A stretch of DNA of 64,000 nucleotides from JAJRZL01 sp964557855 (GCA_964557855.1 CAZLBP010000019.1:1-64000), one strand, 5' to 3'; positions 1 through 6,605 are shown, counted from the first letter of the stretch. The notes: generated from the sequence alone by a model not told the origin. Translations and numbers: made by a program.

Positions 1-686
1 GTGAATGACACCACCCGCACGTTCGGATCCTTCATCAACGGCTCGCCCAATTCCGAACCGGAACCGGTCACGACATTGAAGACCCCCGGCGGCAGGCCTT
101 CCTCTTCACATACTTTCGCCATATTGACGACGGACAGCGGCGTTTCCGTGGCGGGCTTGATCACGACCGTGTTACCGCATATGAGAGCCGGCATGGTTTT
201 CCACGATGGGATGGCCATCGGGAAATTCCAGGGCGTAATAAAGGAACAGACCCCCAACGGCTGGCGCACTGTCATGTTAAATTTGTTGCGCATCTCCGAT
301 GGTGTCGTTTGACCGAACAGACGTCGGCCTTCACCGGCCATGTAGAAGGTCATATCGATTGCTTCCTGGGTATCACCTCGGGTTTCATCGAGGATTTTTC
401 CCATTTCACGTGTCATGTCGCGCGAAAGCTCTTCTTTCTGCTGCGTCAGGCGCGTGCCGATGCGGTAGAGAATCTCCCCTCGTTTCGGAGCGGGTACCAG
501 ACGCCACTTTTTGTAAGCATCAGACGCGGCTTCTATCGCCGTCTTGACGTCATCGCCATTCGACTTCTGGAATACTCCGACAACTTCGTCCGTATTGGCC
601 GGGTTGATGTTTTCGTAAGTCCGACCTGATTTCGACTCGACCCACTGGCCGTTTATAAAGTTCTTAAAAACCTCTGGCTTGCTCAT
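1..686 (-). CDS. Aldehyde dehydrogenase family protein (partial, C-terminus beyond window)
   Basis: The first 228 residues of an NAD(P)-dependent aldehyde dehydrogenase, which oxidises an aldehyde to the carboxylate in the cytoplasm. The N-terminus shows the family order: 'FINGQW', 'NPAN', the Rossmann-fold signature 'TPWNFP' near residue 155 and 'VIKPA' near 183. The catalytic Glu and Cys lie beyond the window edge, so the substrate class (semialdehyde, succinate-semialdehyde or GAPN-like) cannot be fixed. The start ATG at 686 is the first in frame and is followed at once by family-like sequence; a GGAG lies close upstream. A strong promoter and a 14-bp palindrome precede it. The gene is divergent from the serpin. 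Confidence 0.9.
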   Translation of the reverse strand, partial: MSKPEVFKNFINGQWVESKSGRTYENINPANTDEVVGVFQKSNGDDVKTAIEAASDAYKKWRLVPAPKRGEILYRIGTRLTQQKEELSRDMTREMGKILDETRGDTQEAIDMTFYMAGEGRRLFGQTTPSEMRNKFNMTVRQPLGVCSFITPWNFPMAIPSWKTMPALICGNTVVIKPATETPLSVVNMAKVCEEEGLPPGVFNVVTGSGSELGEPLMKDPNVRVVSF

Positions 687-746
687 ATGCTGCTCCGTTA
701 AGGTTTTACCGTTCAATAGCTTGCCACAACTCCCACGAACCGCTTT

Positions 747-760
747 GTGAATTTATTCAC
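747..760. promoter_or_regulatory. 14-bp perfect palindrome, possible operator in the aldehyde dehydrogenase leader
   Basis: GTGAATTTATTCAC is a perfect palindrome. It lies between the predicted -10 box (782-787) and the start codon (686) of the aldehyde dehydrogenase gene, so it would be just downstream of the transcription start. This size and placement fit a dimeric repressor site. The regulator is unknown. Confidence 0.4.
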
Positions 761-781
761 AGCGCTCGCATACAAGCCGGT

Positions 782-809
782 AATATATCGGATATTATAG
801 TAATGTCAA
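782..809 (-). promoter_or_regulatory. Sigma-70-type promoter of the aldehyde dehydrogenase gene
   Basis: On the minus strand TTGACA is followed after 16 bp by TATATT. The predicted transcription start is near 775, leaving a leader of about 90 nt that contains the palindrome at 747-760. Confidence 0.6.
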
Positions 810-919
810 CCGGTTTCAGGCCGGAATAACGCTATTTTTTCCCTTGTGCTGCAACGAATTAGGGTACACGAATCGACACTCGCTGCCCGAGCTTCAGTCA
901 GATTCGAGTGAACAAAACG

Positions 920-947
920 TTGACTGAAATCGTCAGTTAGGTATATT
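920..947 (+). promoter_or_regulatory. Sigma-70-type promoter of the serpin gene
   Basis: TTGACT, 16-bp spacer, TATATT, ending about 30 bp before the serpin ATG at 979. A GGGGA element 9 nt upstream of that ATG can serve as the ribosome binding site. Confidence 0.6.
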
Positions 948-978
948 GAAATAAACCGTTTAGCTTGGGGATAGTATC

Positions 979-2259
979 ATGCGGAAACTCCCACAGATTT
1001 TGCTACTGGTAGCTTTGACCGGGTGGCATATGCAGTGCTCCAATTCCACCGAGCCATTACAATGGGATCCAAAACGAACTCCCGCCGACCTGACGGCTGA
1101 AGAAAAGGCATTGGTCGATGCCGGCGCTGCCTTCAGTTTCAAGCTCTTTCAGGAAATTGCCGCCCATACGCCGGCCGACTCCAATATCTTCATAGCGCCG
1201 CTATCGGTATCATATGCGCTGGGGATGACATACAACGGCGCCGCCGGTGAAACGAGAGAGGAAATTGCCGCAACACTGGAATTGGCCGGCTTGACTCTTG
1301 AAGAGATCAACCAGTCGTATCAGAGCCTCACCCAACTCCTCACCCAACTCGACCCGGCGGTAGTCATAACTATCGCTAACGCCATCTGGTATCGCATCGG
1401 CAAACCGGTGCTCCCGGAGTTCATTGAACTGAATCTCACGTACTTTGATGCTACGGTGGATGAGGTCGACTTTCTCGATCCAAATACCCTGGCGGCTATC
1501 AATCAATGGGCCGAGGACAATACGAACGGCAAGATAAAGAAAATCATGGACCGACTGGATCCCAACCTCGTTTTTCTGCTTGCCAACGCTATCTATTTTA
1601 AAGGGGATTGGACGTTTCCGTTTGACCCGGAGAAAACCAGAACGTCTCCCTTCCATCTCGCAAGCGGCTCCGAGACGGAATGTGACATGATGTATGCGGA
1701 GGTTCCGCAAATAGCTGCGGACCATGAAGATGTCCCGCCTGATAAAATCACTTTCTATCAGCATGTAGATTTCAAAGCAGTGTCACTCCCCTATGGAAAC
1801 CAGTATTTCCAGGCGATGATTGTCCTTCCGGAAAGGGATGTATCGATCGCTGACTTCTGTTCCGATTTTGATGCTGCCGTCTGGAATCGAATCATCTCCG
1901 GTCTGTCTCACGAACAGCGGCTGGAACTCAGCTTCCCCAAATTCAAGTTCAGTTACGATCTGGGTTTGGACGAGACGCTTCAGGCGCTTGGTATGGAGCG
2001 AGCATTTCTGACGGGGGCGGCTGATTTCAGTAACATGCTTGAGGGAGGCGGGGTCTGGATTGATACCGTGATTCACAAGACGTTTGTACAGGTTGATGAA
2101 AAGGGAACGGAAGCTGCTGCGGTGACAGTGGTCGGAGGTGTTGAGTCGATCCCCCCTCAGCTTTTCTGCGACCGCCCCTTCCTGTTCATCATTTACGAAC
2201 ACGAATCCGGGACCATCCTCTTCATGGGCAAAATTGCCAATCCTGTCTGGGAGGACTAG
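979..2259 (+). CDS. Secreted serpin (serine/cysteine protease inhibitor)
   Basis: A 426-residue serpin, which traps target proteases by cleavage of its reactive-centre loop and insertion of the loop into a beta-sheet. Residues 1-20 form an export signal followed by Cys20 ('HMQC'), which is not a canonical lipobox, so lipoprotein status is uncertain. The body has the expected serpin landmarks: 'NIFIAPLSVSYALGM', 'NAIYFKGDW', the hinge 'GTEAAAVT' and the C-terminal signature 'DRPFLFIIYEHESGTILFMG'. The small-residue hinge is of the inhibitory type. Aligning 'SIPP' with the loop of alpha-1-antitrypsin places Glu at P1, with a loop one residue shorter. The gene stands alone between a strong promoter and an intrinsic terminator. 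A role against proteases in the surroundings or periplasm is inferred. Confidence 0.95.
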   Translation: MRKLPQILLLVALTGWHMQCSNSTEPLQWDPKRTPADLTAEEKALVDAGAAFSFKLFQEIAAHTPADSNIFIAPLSVSYALGMTYNGAAGETREEIAATLELAGLTLEEINQSYQSLTQLLTQLDPAVVITIANAIWYRIGKPVLPEFIELNLTYFDATVDEVDFLDPNTLAAINQWAEDNTNGKIKKIMDRLDPNLVFLLANAIYFKGDWTFPFDPEKTRTSPFHLASGSETECDMMYAEVPQIAADHEDVPPDKITFYQHVDFKAVSLPYGNQYFQAMIVLPERDVSIADFCSDFDAAVWNRIISGLSHEQRLELSFPKFKFSYDLGLDETLQALGMERAFLTGAADFSNMLEGGGVWIDTVIHKTFVQVDEKGTEAAAVTVVGGVESIPPQLFCDRPFLFIIYEHESGTILFMGKIANPVWED

Positions 2260-2282
2260 CAAAGGACCGCCATACACTCCCG

Positions 2283-2315
2283 AAGCGGCAGATAGGGATA
2301 TCTGCCGCTTTTTTT
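2283..2315 (+). terminator. Intrinsic terminator of the serpin gene
   Basis: A 12-bp perfect stem (AAGCGGCAGATA with its complement) and a 4-nt loop, followed directly by a run of seven T. It lies 24 bp after the serpin stop codon. Confidence 0.9.
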
Positions 2316-2325
2316 GTGCTGTTCC

Positions 2326-2419
2326 GACAGGTCCTTCCCCGCCCTTGTGGCCTGTCAAAAGACATCGGATACGGTTGTGTCAGGTCCTGAGCCCGCGTCA
2401 GCGGGATTGTGACCTGACA
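2326..2419. repeat. Two tandem inverted repeats (hairpin-forming intergenic DNA)
   Basis: The first inverted repeat has arms GACAGG (2326-2331) and CCTGTC (2351-2356). The second is nested: outer arms TGTCAGGTC (2378-2386) and GACCTGACA (2411-2419), inner arms CCCGC (2392-2396) and GCGGG (2401-2405) around a 4-nt loop. There is no T-run, so neither is an obvious terminator. The architecture resembles REP/BIME-type or MITE-like intergenic repeats. Only one copy was noticed in this window. Confidence 0.55.
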
Positions 2420-2584
2420 TGCAATGCGTTGGGAAACAAGAGCGGTCACACGATTCCACTAACGTGGATTCGCAGGACTTGCTGCAATTTCCAGATGAGG
2501 CTTTTTGGGCACTCCCGTCATCGGGGTGTGACCGGCCTGCCCGACTCACGGGAAATCCCTCTGCCGCCGCAATCCGAAAGACCT

Positions 2585-2827
2585 TTAGGCCTTTCGTCCT
2601 CGCCATGCGTGCATTATATTGAAGACGTAAATAAAATAGTTTATGCTGACTTTGATTGTCGCCTCGATCGGTCCGTTCCATCCGCCGGTATAGAAGGTGA
2701 TCATCGCGGTCCAGTTAGCGGCTATCAGGTGAGCTTCGTTGGGGGTCACCATGTTGCAGCTTGCGGAGCGGCAGATTCCCAGCCAAAACCAGGCCATTGG
2801 CAAGAGTACAAATAAGATGTATCGCAT
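2585..2827 (-). CDS. Small exported protein of unknown function (80 aa), possibly decaying
   Basis: The start ATG at 2827 is preceded by an excellent AGGAGGA ribosome binding site, and the first 24 residues are a hydrophobic export signal ending in 'CRSASC'. After about residue 26 the composition (Trp, Tyr, Ile and Asn scattered without pattern) looks less like a folded domain, so the 3' half may be decayed. It starts 9 bp after the end of the remnant gene at 2837-3067, suggesting a former two-gene unit. A partially palindromic 20-mer (2576-2595) overlaps its stop. Function unknown. Confidence 0.35.
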   Translation of the reverse strand: MRYILFVLLPMAWFWLGICRSASCNMVTPNEAHLIAANWTAMITFYTGGWNGPIEATIKVSINYFIYVFNIMHAWRGRKA

Positions 2828-2836
2828 GTTGTCCTC

Positions 2837-3067
2837 CTACTGAAGAGTAACCAGCACAAGAATCTGGCCCGTCCGACCTTCTTTCAGCGGCTGCATCGCC
2901 TTACCCTGGACAGCCCCTCTGGCCTGGTCGTAATCAAGCACTTTCATAGCGTAGCCGGGGTTCGCCGAGGTCGTCAGCAGGTCACCGGGCTCGATACCTC
3001 CAAACGGATCGTGACATATCGAATTTCCGTGAGAGCGCAGATTGCCTCCTTAGGCAATTGACGACAT
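2837..3067 (-). pseudogene. Remnant of a phage-tail/peptidase-G2-like surface protein (C-terminal part)
   Basis: Reading from an ATG at 3067 with a strong AGGAGG site, the frame gives five codons, then an in-frame TAA (3050-3052), then about 70 codons ending at 2837. The latter part contains 'GIEPGDLLTTSANPGYAMKV' and 'GKAMQPLKEG', closing in 'ILVLVTLQ'. This matches the C-terminal pattern, as I recall it, of tail-fibre/peptidase-G2-like proteins that are abundant in some candidate phyla. Complete members are several hundred residues long, so this looks like the start site and C-terminal end of a gene that lost its middle. Very short natural members, or re-initiation after the TAA, cannot be excluded. 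Confidence 0.5.
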
Positions 3068-3225
3068 TCCCAGTCCTCCTACACTGAACAGGCGGCAGCG
3101 CGTCCGCCGCTCATTCAACAATCAATCCCAATCGAGTAGGAGGATCAGTCAAACAGGTAGAAGGCACAACCGCAAGGGGTTACATTGCTACAGCCGGCTC
3201 GCCCCCGGCCCCCCACATCTTTCTC

Positions 3226-3254
3226 TTGCGCCAAATGAAATGAAACTTTACTTT
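3226..3254 (+). promoter_or_regulatory. Promoter of the truncated tRNA-Leu copy
   Basis: TTGCGC, 17-bp spacer, TACTTT, ending 9 bp before the truncated tRNA at 3264. The intact tRNA copy has an equivalent promoter (TTGCGT, 17 bp, TAACTT at 6423-6451). With the tRNA interrupted, transcription from here would run into the island operon. Confidence 0.5.
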
Positions 3255-3255
3255 T

Positions 3256-3302
3256 CCACTAACGCCGGAGTGGTGGAATAGGTAGACACCAGGGATTTAA
3301 AA
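3256..3302 (+). repeat. Left island boundary: 47-bp direct repeat (attachment-site-like)
   Basis: Positions 3256-3302 match 6462-6508 over 47 bp with one mismatch (T3296 versus C6502). The match starts 8 bp upstream of the tRNA 5' end and stops in the anticodon loop. Such a repeat is the expected scar of site-specific insertion into a tRNA gene. Confidence 0.85.
3264..3302 (+). pseudogene. Truncated tRNA-Leu (5' half to anticodon loop)
   Basis: Identical to the first 39 nt of the intact tRNA-Leu(UAA) at 6470 except for one C-to-T change at the start of the anticodon loop. The 3' half (anticodon-stem partner, variable arm, T arm, acceptor strand) is absent, so it cannot be a functional tRNA. 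Its promoter is retained. Confidence 0.85.
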
Positions 3303-3512
3303 AGCCATCCGGGTGAAAATGTAAGTAGTTGGTGCGCAATGGATGTTGGTGCAGCGTAAGAGATTGCGGAGAGCGTCTAATGGTATGGATTAGGCTTGGT
3401 TTGGCTATATTTGGTTCTTCTATGGACACTTGGCAATACTCCTATACTACCAAGATGTTGTGCCAGCTTAGTCTTTGCGGGCAATGGAGTATATCAGAGG
3501 TGAGGTGTACTC

Positions 3513-4769
3513 ATGTCGGGTGACAAGGCTTCAACAGGGATAAAAATCCACGACATGCATCACGGACTCATTCAGGCCACGGGTGCCATAGTCGAGACTG
3601 AACTATCCTTGCTAAAGGAGTTAGGATCTGCCATTCAAATCGCAACAACCATCAAGGATCATGAAGTTATCAGCGATCTGAAGCCCCTCTTCGCGGCGGC
3701 CGGTGAACTGAAGATTCCGCGATCTCTTGCTAAGGAAGCTCTGAGACACCTGGAACGTCTCGGGTTCGTGAGGCTTAAGTGGGATACAGGAAAGATCAAT
3801 GTCACCAGAATCGACATAACCGTACCCGAGTTACATAGCATATACACCGCGTCCGGAGACTACTTCGATTCTGAAAACAGTAGTGAGATCGCGGCCAAAT
3901 TTGTTGATCTGCTCGATACACTGAGTCTTTTTCCCCACAAGGAGCGGGACGTCAGATCTCAGCTTGCGGTTAGTCCGGAAGACTATGACTGCATGAAGGA
4001 TGTCGGCACTGCGACGTCACTGCTGGATACGTACGTGTCTCCGGCTGACTCGGAGAGCGTGATTTTCTCACCTATCTACTGGGATGACAATCCCCAACAG
4101 ATTTTTGAGTTGCTCAAGAAGCACAAATCAGAGAAACTCGCAGGCGTACTGAGAGAAATCAAGAAGTATCAAGGTCTTTCGGGCGATAGTGTCTCAGATC
4201 AATTGATGCTCGACGCGATCAAACTGGGGTGTTTTCCAACGTTGAGTGTCAATTCCAGTTCTGGGCTGCGCAAGTTCGTTTTCACACCCCAGCTCGGAGT
4301 TGGACGGGCCGAAAAGGTTTTGCTTCACAAAGCTAGGGTCTTGCTATCTTGTGTGCGCTACGGGGAGAATTTCGCGGGTATAACGAAGATTCACGACCCC
4401 GAAAAACTCCTAAACGTTTTGTCGGGCAGAGGCTACTTGTCAGGTCATTCTGAGAGTTTGAAGCAGTATGAATCGGCAAGAAACCAGGGGCTCGTTAAAC
4501 TGATTCCGTCTGCTATAGGTAGGTACGAGGTTCACTTTGTGGACAATGAGGAGAACCGAAAAGCCGTCGCGTTTGCTTTGGAGATGTTGGCTGTCGGCGA
4601 GGCCGCCAAGTATGATGACAGTCAGGAATTGGCTAAGAAAATCCTCCTACCCGACAGCATCAAACATCCGACTCAGACAAGAACTCTTGTTTTGAAGGGT
4701 GAATCTCGTCGAAAGTCTTCAGCAACAATGGAGCGAGTGAATGATATACTGCGAGGGATTGATATATGA
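3513..4769 (+). CDS. Island protein A: winged-helix-like protein of unknown function (418 aa)
   Basis: Not recognised as a named family. It is soluble, with no signal peptide or membrane segment. Residues about 54-105 (from 'DLKPLFAAAGELKIPR' through 'LERLGFVRL' to 'VTRIDI') have the helix-turn-helix-plus-hairpin rhythm of a winged-helix domain. Residues about 255-350 ('HKARVLLSCVRYGENF', 'DPEKLLNVLSGRGYLSG') may hold a second one. The C-terminus is Lys/Arg-rich ('LKGESRRKSS'), suiting nucleic-acid contact. Start ATG at 3513 with an AGAGGTGAG site 8-9 nt upstream. Its stop overlaps the next start (ATGA, 4766-4769), so the two proteins are translationally coupled and probably act together. I infer a recognition or regulatory partner for the nuclease-like protein B. 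Confidence 0.85.
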   Translation: MSGDKASTGIKIHDMHHGLIQATGAIVETELSLLKELGSAIQIATTIKDHEVISDLKPLFAAAGELKIPRSLAKEALRHLERLGFVRLKWDTGKINVTRIDITVPELHSIYTASGDYFDSENSSEIAAKFVDLLDTLSLFPHKERDVRSQLAVSPEDYDCMKDVGTATSLLDTYVSPADSESVIFSPIYWDDNPQQIFELLKKHKSEKLAGVLREIKKYQGLSGDSVSDQLMLDAIKLGCFPTLSVNSSSGLRKFVFTPQLGVGRAEKVLLHKARVLLSCVRYGENFAGITKIHDPEKLLNVLSGRGYLSGHSESLKQYESARNQGLVKLIPSAIGRYEVHFVDNEENRKAVAFALEMLAVGEAAKYDDSQELAKKILLPDSIKHPTQTRTLVLKGESRRKSSATMERVNDILRGIDI

Positions 4770-5824
4770 GTAAGTCGGTTGAGAACCGAGACCATAACCT
4801 GAAGCTATTATGCAAGATTTTGTTTGACGAATTGGGCTTTGTGACTTACTACGAGGTCAGACTTCGTACCAAAAGCTATGTTCAATCTCTAAAGACCTAT
4901 GATGTTTCCGACATAGACGCCTACGCGTGTAGCTTCCTATCAGACATGACTTTCGAAACTCTTGGTGCGGAATGTAAGAGTGGTGAGTCGGGCGCTCTGG
5001 AAGAGCTATACAAGTTCATGGGAGTCATCAAATACTGCGGTATTCGAAAAGCTTACTTTGTCAAGACGAAAATTCATCAGAACGCACGGCAGGTGGCTAG
5101 CCGGCAGAATGTGTCGTGCTATTCAGAGGCTGAATTAAGAAGGTTGCTACTAGGACTTAATGTAGATGTTGACAAGCAAATTAAGGTGGAACGTGCTCGA
5201 TATAGTAGGCTTCTAAAAGCAATCGCCGATCAAGGAAGGGTAAATGAGAAAATAGTCGATTACCTGACCTTTGATTATTGGAACAAGGAGAACTGGCGGA
5301 ACATACACAATATCCTGCATTTGCTAAAGAACCCCAAGTCTGGCGAGTTGTTTCCCAATTCGGACACGAACCACAAGCTCTTCTGCTATTATGTTTTGGA
5401 GCTTCTTACACTATCTGTGTTGAGGAATATCGGCGATGCTATGGTCGTAGGTTTTTCAGACATAAATCAAGCGTTGCGAGTTTCGCTCTATGGCGGTGCC
5501 GAAGCTTTGAGCGAAAAACAAAAGATCTACGATATGGTGAACCAAACCTTGGGAGAAAACAGGCAGTTTTCCCCACCTTGGGAAGAGGATTTTGTGAACT
5601 TGTCGACAAGGTTTACGGATCATACAAGAGACAGCTCTCTTACTCTGAATCTTCTTCGCGATCTGCGAGAGAACTCGTTTTACGAGGACAAGGTTCAAAT
5701 CCGGCTCGCTATGGTGAAGACGTACTCAGACCTAACTAGGAAATTTGTCCAAGACTTGATGCAGTTTGTATCTACGCATTCGGAGGTTGATATCGATGTC
5801 TTCACCGAATTTATGGAGATTTGA
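4766..5824 (+). CDS. Island protein B: PD-(D/E)XK nuclease-like protein (352 aa)
   Basis: No close named family was recognised, but residues about 20-130 follow the restriction-endonuclease-like fold: a helix with Glu30 ('TYYEVRLRT'), Asp49/Asp51 in 'VSDIDAYA', then 'GAECKSGES', where Glu69-x-Lys71 is the catalytic E-x-K. These are followed by a strand 'KAYFVKT' and the closing 'NVSCYSEAELRRLL' helix typical of Mrr-like nucleases. Residues 140-352 are alpha-helical, without recognised motifs, and may mediate target sensing or binding to protein A. It overlaps gene A by 4 nt (ATGA). As a tRNA-inserted two-gene cassette with a nuclease, it is a candidate anti-phage or anti-plasmid system. The nuclease call is moderately strong; the defence role is inference. 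Confidence 0.85.
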   Translation: MSKSVENRDHNLKLLCKILFDELGFVTYYEVRLRTKSYVQSLKTYDVSDIDAYACSFLSDMTFETLGAECKSGESGALEELYKFMGVIKYCGIRKAYFVKTKIHQNARQVASRQNVSCYSEAELRRLLLGLNVDVDKQIKVERARYSRLLKAIADQGRVNEKIVDYLTFDYWNKENWRNIHNILHLLKNPKSGELFPNSDTNHKLFCYYVLELLTLSVLRNIGDAMVVGFSDINQALRVSLYGGAEALSEKQKIYDMVNQTLGENRQFSPPWEEDFVNLSTRFTDHTRDSSLTLNLLRDLRENSFYEDKVQIRLAMVKTYSDLTRKFVQDLMQFVSTHSEVDIDVFTEFMEI

Positions 5825-5866
5825 CTGTCTTGGGTAGACGCTTTTCAGGTTCCCACCCAACTCCCC

Positions 5867-6043
5867 TCAACTTCGCACAAACTCAAAGAGCACACCTGAC
5901 TGGCCTGCAGGTTCCGGCAGGGTACCATAGAGACTCAGTATCCGTCCAAGGTAGTGCTTCGCCTCCACCGTGACGGACAGCGCCCGCCGGTCTGCTGGAC
6001 AGCCTGCGCCTGCCCACAGCCTCGGACGGACTTGGCCTCCTCT
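5867..6043 (-). pseudogene. Possible relic of a protein C-terminus (unidentified)
   Basis: An open minus-strand frame of 59 codons without a good start codon ends in 'RILSLYGTLPEPAGQSG' and then 'VLFEFVRS'. It has protein-like composition. An overlapping frame just upstream reads 'IIRPEGFKRQAFEEEAKS', also protein-like, so the two may be one gene broken by a frameshift. No family was recognised. The identification as a relic is tentative. Confidence 0.25.
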
Positions 6044-6325
6044 TCAAACGCCTGACGCTTAAAGCCCTCCGGGCGAATTATGGCGCGTCCGGGCGCTTGT
6101 CGTGCGGCTAGTCCGCCCCTTTATGTCTTGCCAGGGTACCGGAGAGGCCAGCCAGCGTACGCCTCGCCAGACTTACAACCAAGCGCTGGTTTCAAAGTAA
6201 TCATGTCTCTTTCCCAGAAAGGATGGGTTCTTCTGTTCGTCATATAGATGCGCGCTGAAAAATGCATGTGTCTCTCTCAATATAGCTCTATCGGCCAATT
6301 TGGCAAATCCCAAGAGTCGGTACAA

Positions 6326-6345
6326 TTGGGACCATATTGGGACCA
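6326..6345 (+). repeat. Two 9-bp direct repeats spaced 11 bp near the right island end
   Basis: TTGGGACCA occurs at 6326-6334 and again at 6337-6345, one helical turn apart and about 120 bp from the tRNA-borne repeat. Short direct repeats in phase with the helix near an attachment site resemble arm-type integrase or excisionase binding sites. The significance is inferred. Confidence 0.35.
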
Positions 6346-6422
6346 CTCGTGGCTCCCGGGGTAACAAGATTACTTGCTGGCAATTGCGAAGTTATAGTAG
6401 GGCACCAAGGACTTCTTGTCTC

Positions 6423-6451
6423 TTGCGTTTTTCACTCAACTTAGATAACTT
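6423..6451 (+). promoter_or_regulatory. Promoter of intact tRNA-Leu
   Basis: TTGCGT, 17-bp spacer, TAACTT, ending 18 bp before the mature 5' end. Because it lies on the island side of the right boundary, the working tRNA gene appears to be expressed from an island-supplied promoter. Confidence 0.5.
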
Positions 6452-6461
6452 TTTGCTGCAC

Positions 6462-6508
6462 CCACTAACGCCGGAGTGGTGGAATAGGTAGACACCAGGG
6501 ACTTAAAA
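6462..6508 (+). repeat. Right island boundary: 47-bp direct repeat
   Basis: Partner of 3256-3302 (46 of 47 bases identical). It covers the 8 bp before the tRNA and the tRNA 5' half up to the anticodon loop. Confidence 0.85.
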
Positions 6509-6555
6509 TCCCTTGGTCCGTAAGGACCGTGCCGGTTCGAGTCCGGCCTCCGGCA
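6470..6555 (+). tRNA. tRNA-Leu (anticodon UAA)
   Basis: An 86-nt class II tRNA. The acceptor strand GCCGGAG pairs with CTCCGGC, the discriminator base is A, and no CCA is encoded. The anticodon loop is CTTAAAA with anticodon TAA. There is a long variable arm (GGTCC, GTAA, GGACC) and a T arm with GGTTCGAGTCC. The 5' half is duplicated at 3264, marking the insertion site of the island. Confidence 0.97.
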
Positions 6556-6605
6556 GTATGATGCAGGGGATTTCGCCCCCCGAAAACGGGCTCGCCACAA
6601 CAGCC

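Larger units (their letters stand above)
5825..6461. other. Right-end non-coding part of the island
   Basis: About 640 bp without a convincing complete gene. It holds a possible minus-strand coding relic (5867-6043), two 9-bp direct repeats (6326-6345) and the promoter of the intact tRNA (6423-6451). The middle part (about 5930-6130) is clearly more G+C-rich than the island genes, so the island may be composite. Confidence 0.6.
3303..6508 (+). mobile_element. 3.2-kb island inserted in tRNA-Leu(UAA), without its own integrase
   Basis: The island lies between the truncated tRNA-Leu (3264-3302) and the intact tRNA-Leu whose 5' half (to 6508) would be island-borne. It carries two overlapping genes (3513-5824) and about 640 bp of right-end DNA. 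By eye the island genes use more A/T-rich codons than the flanking core genes, consistent with transfer. No tyrosine or serine recombinase, transposase or excisionase is visible, so it would be a non-autonomous element moved in trans or the remnant of a larger one. The crossover inside the anticodon loop restores the tRNA from its 5' side, which is less common than restoration of the 3' end. Confidence 0.75.

Noticed and set aside
3329..3523. 64-codon plus-strand frame ahead of island gene A
   Set aside because: No ribosome binding site, Cys/Trp-rich random-like composition, and it overlaps the clear start region of gene A.
6173..6367. 64-codon minus-strand frame considered as an integrase or excisionase relic
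   Set aside because: No recombinase catalytic pattern (R..HxxR..Y) or helix-turn-helix is visible.
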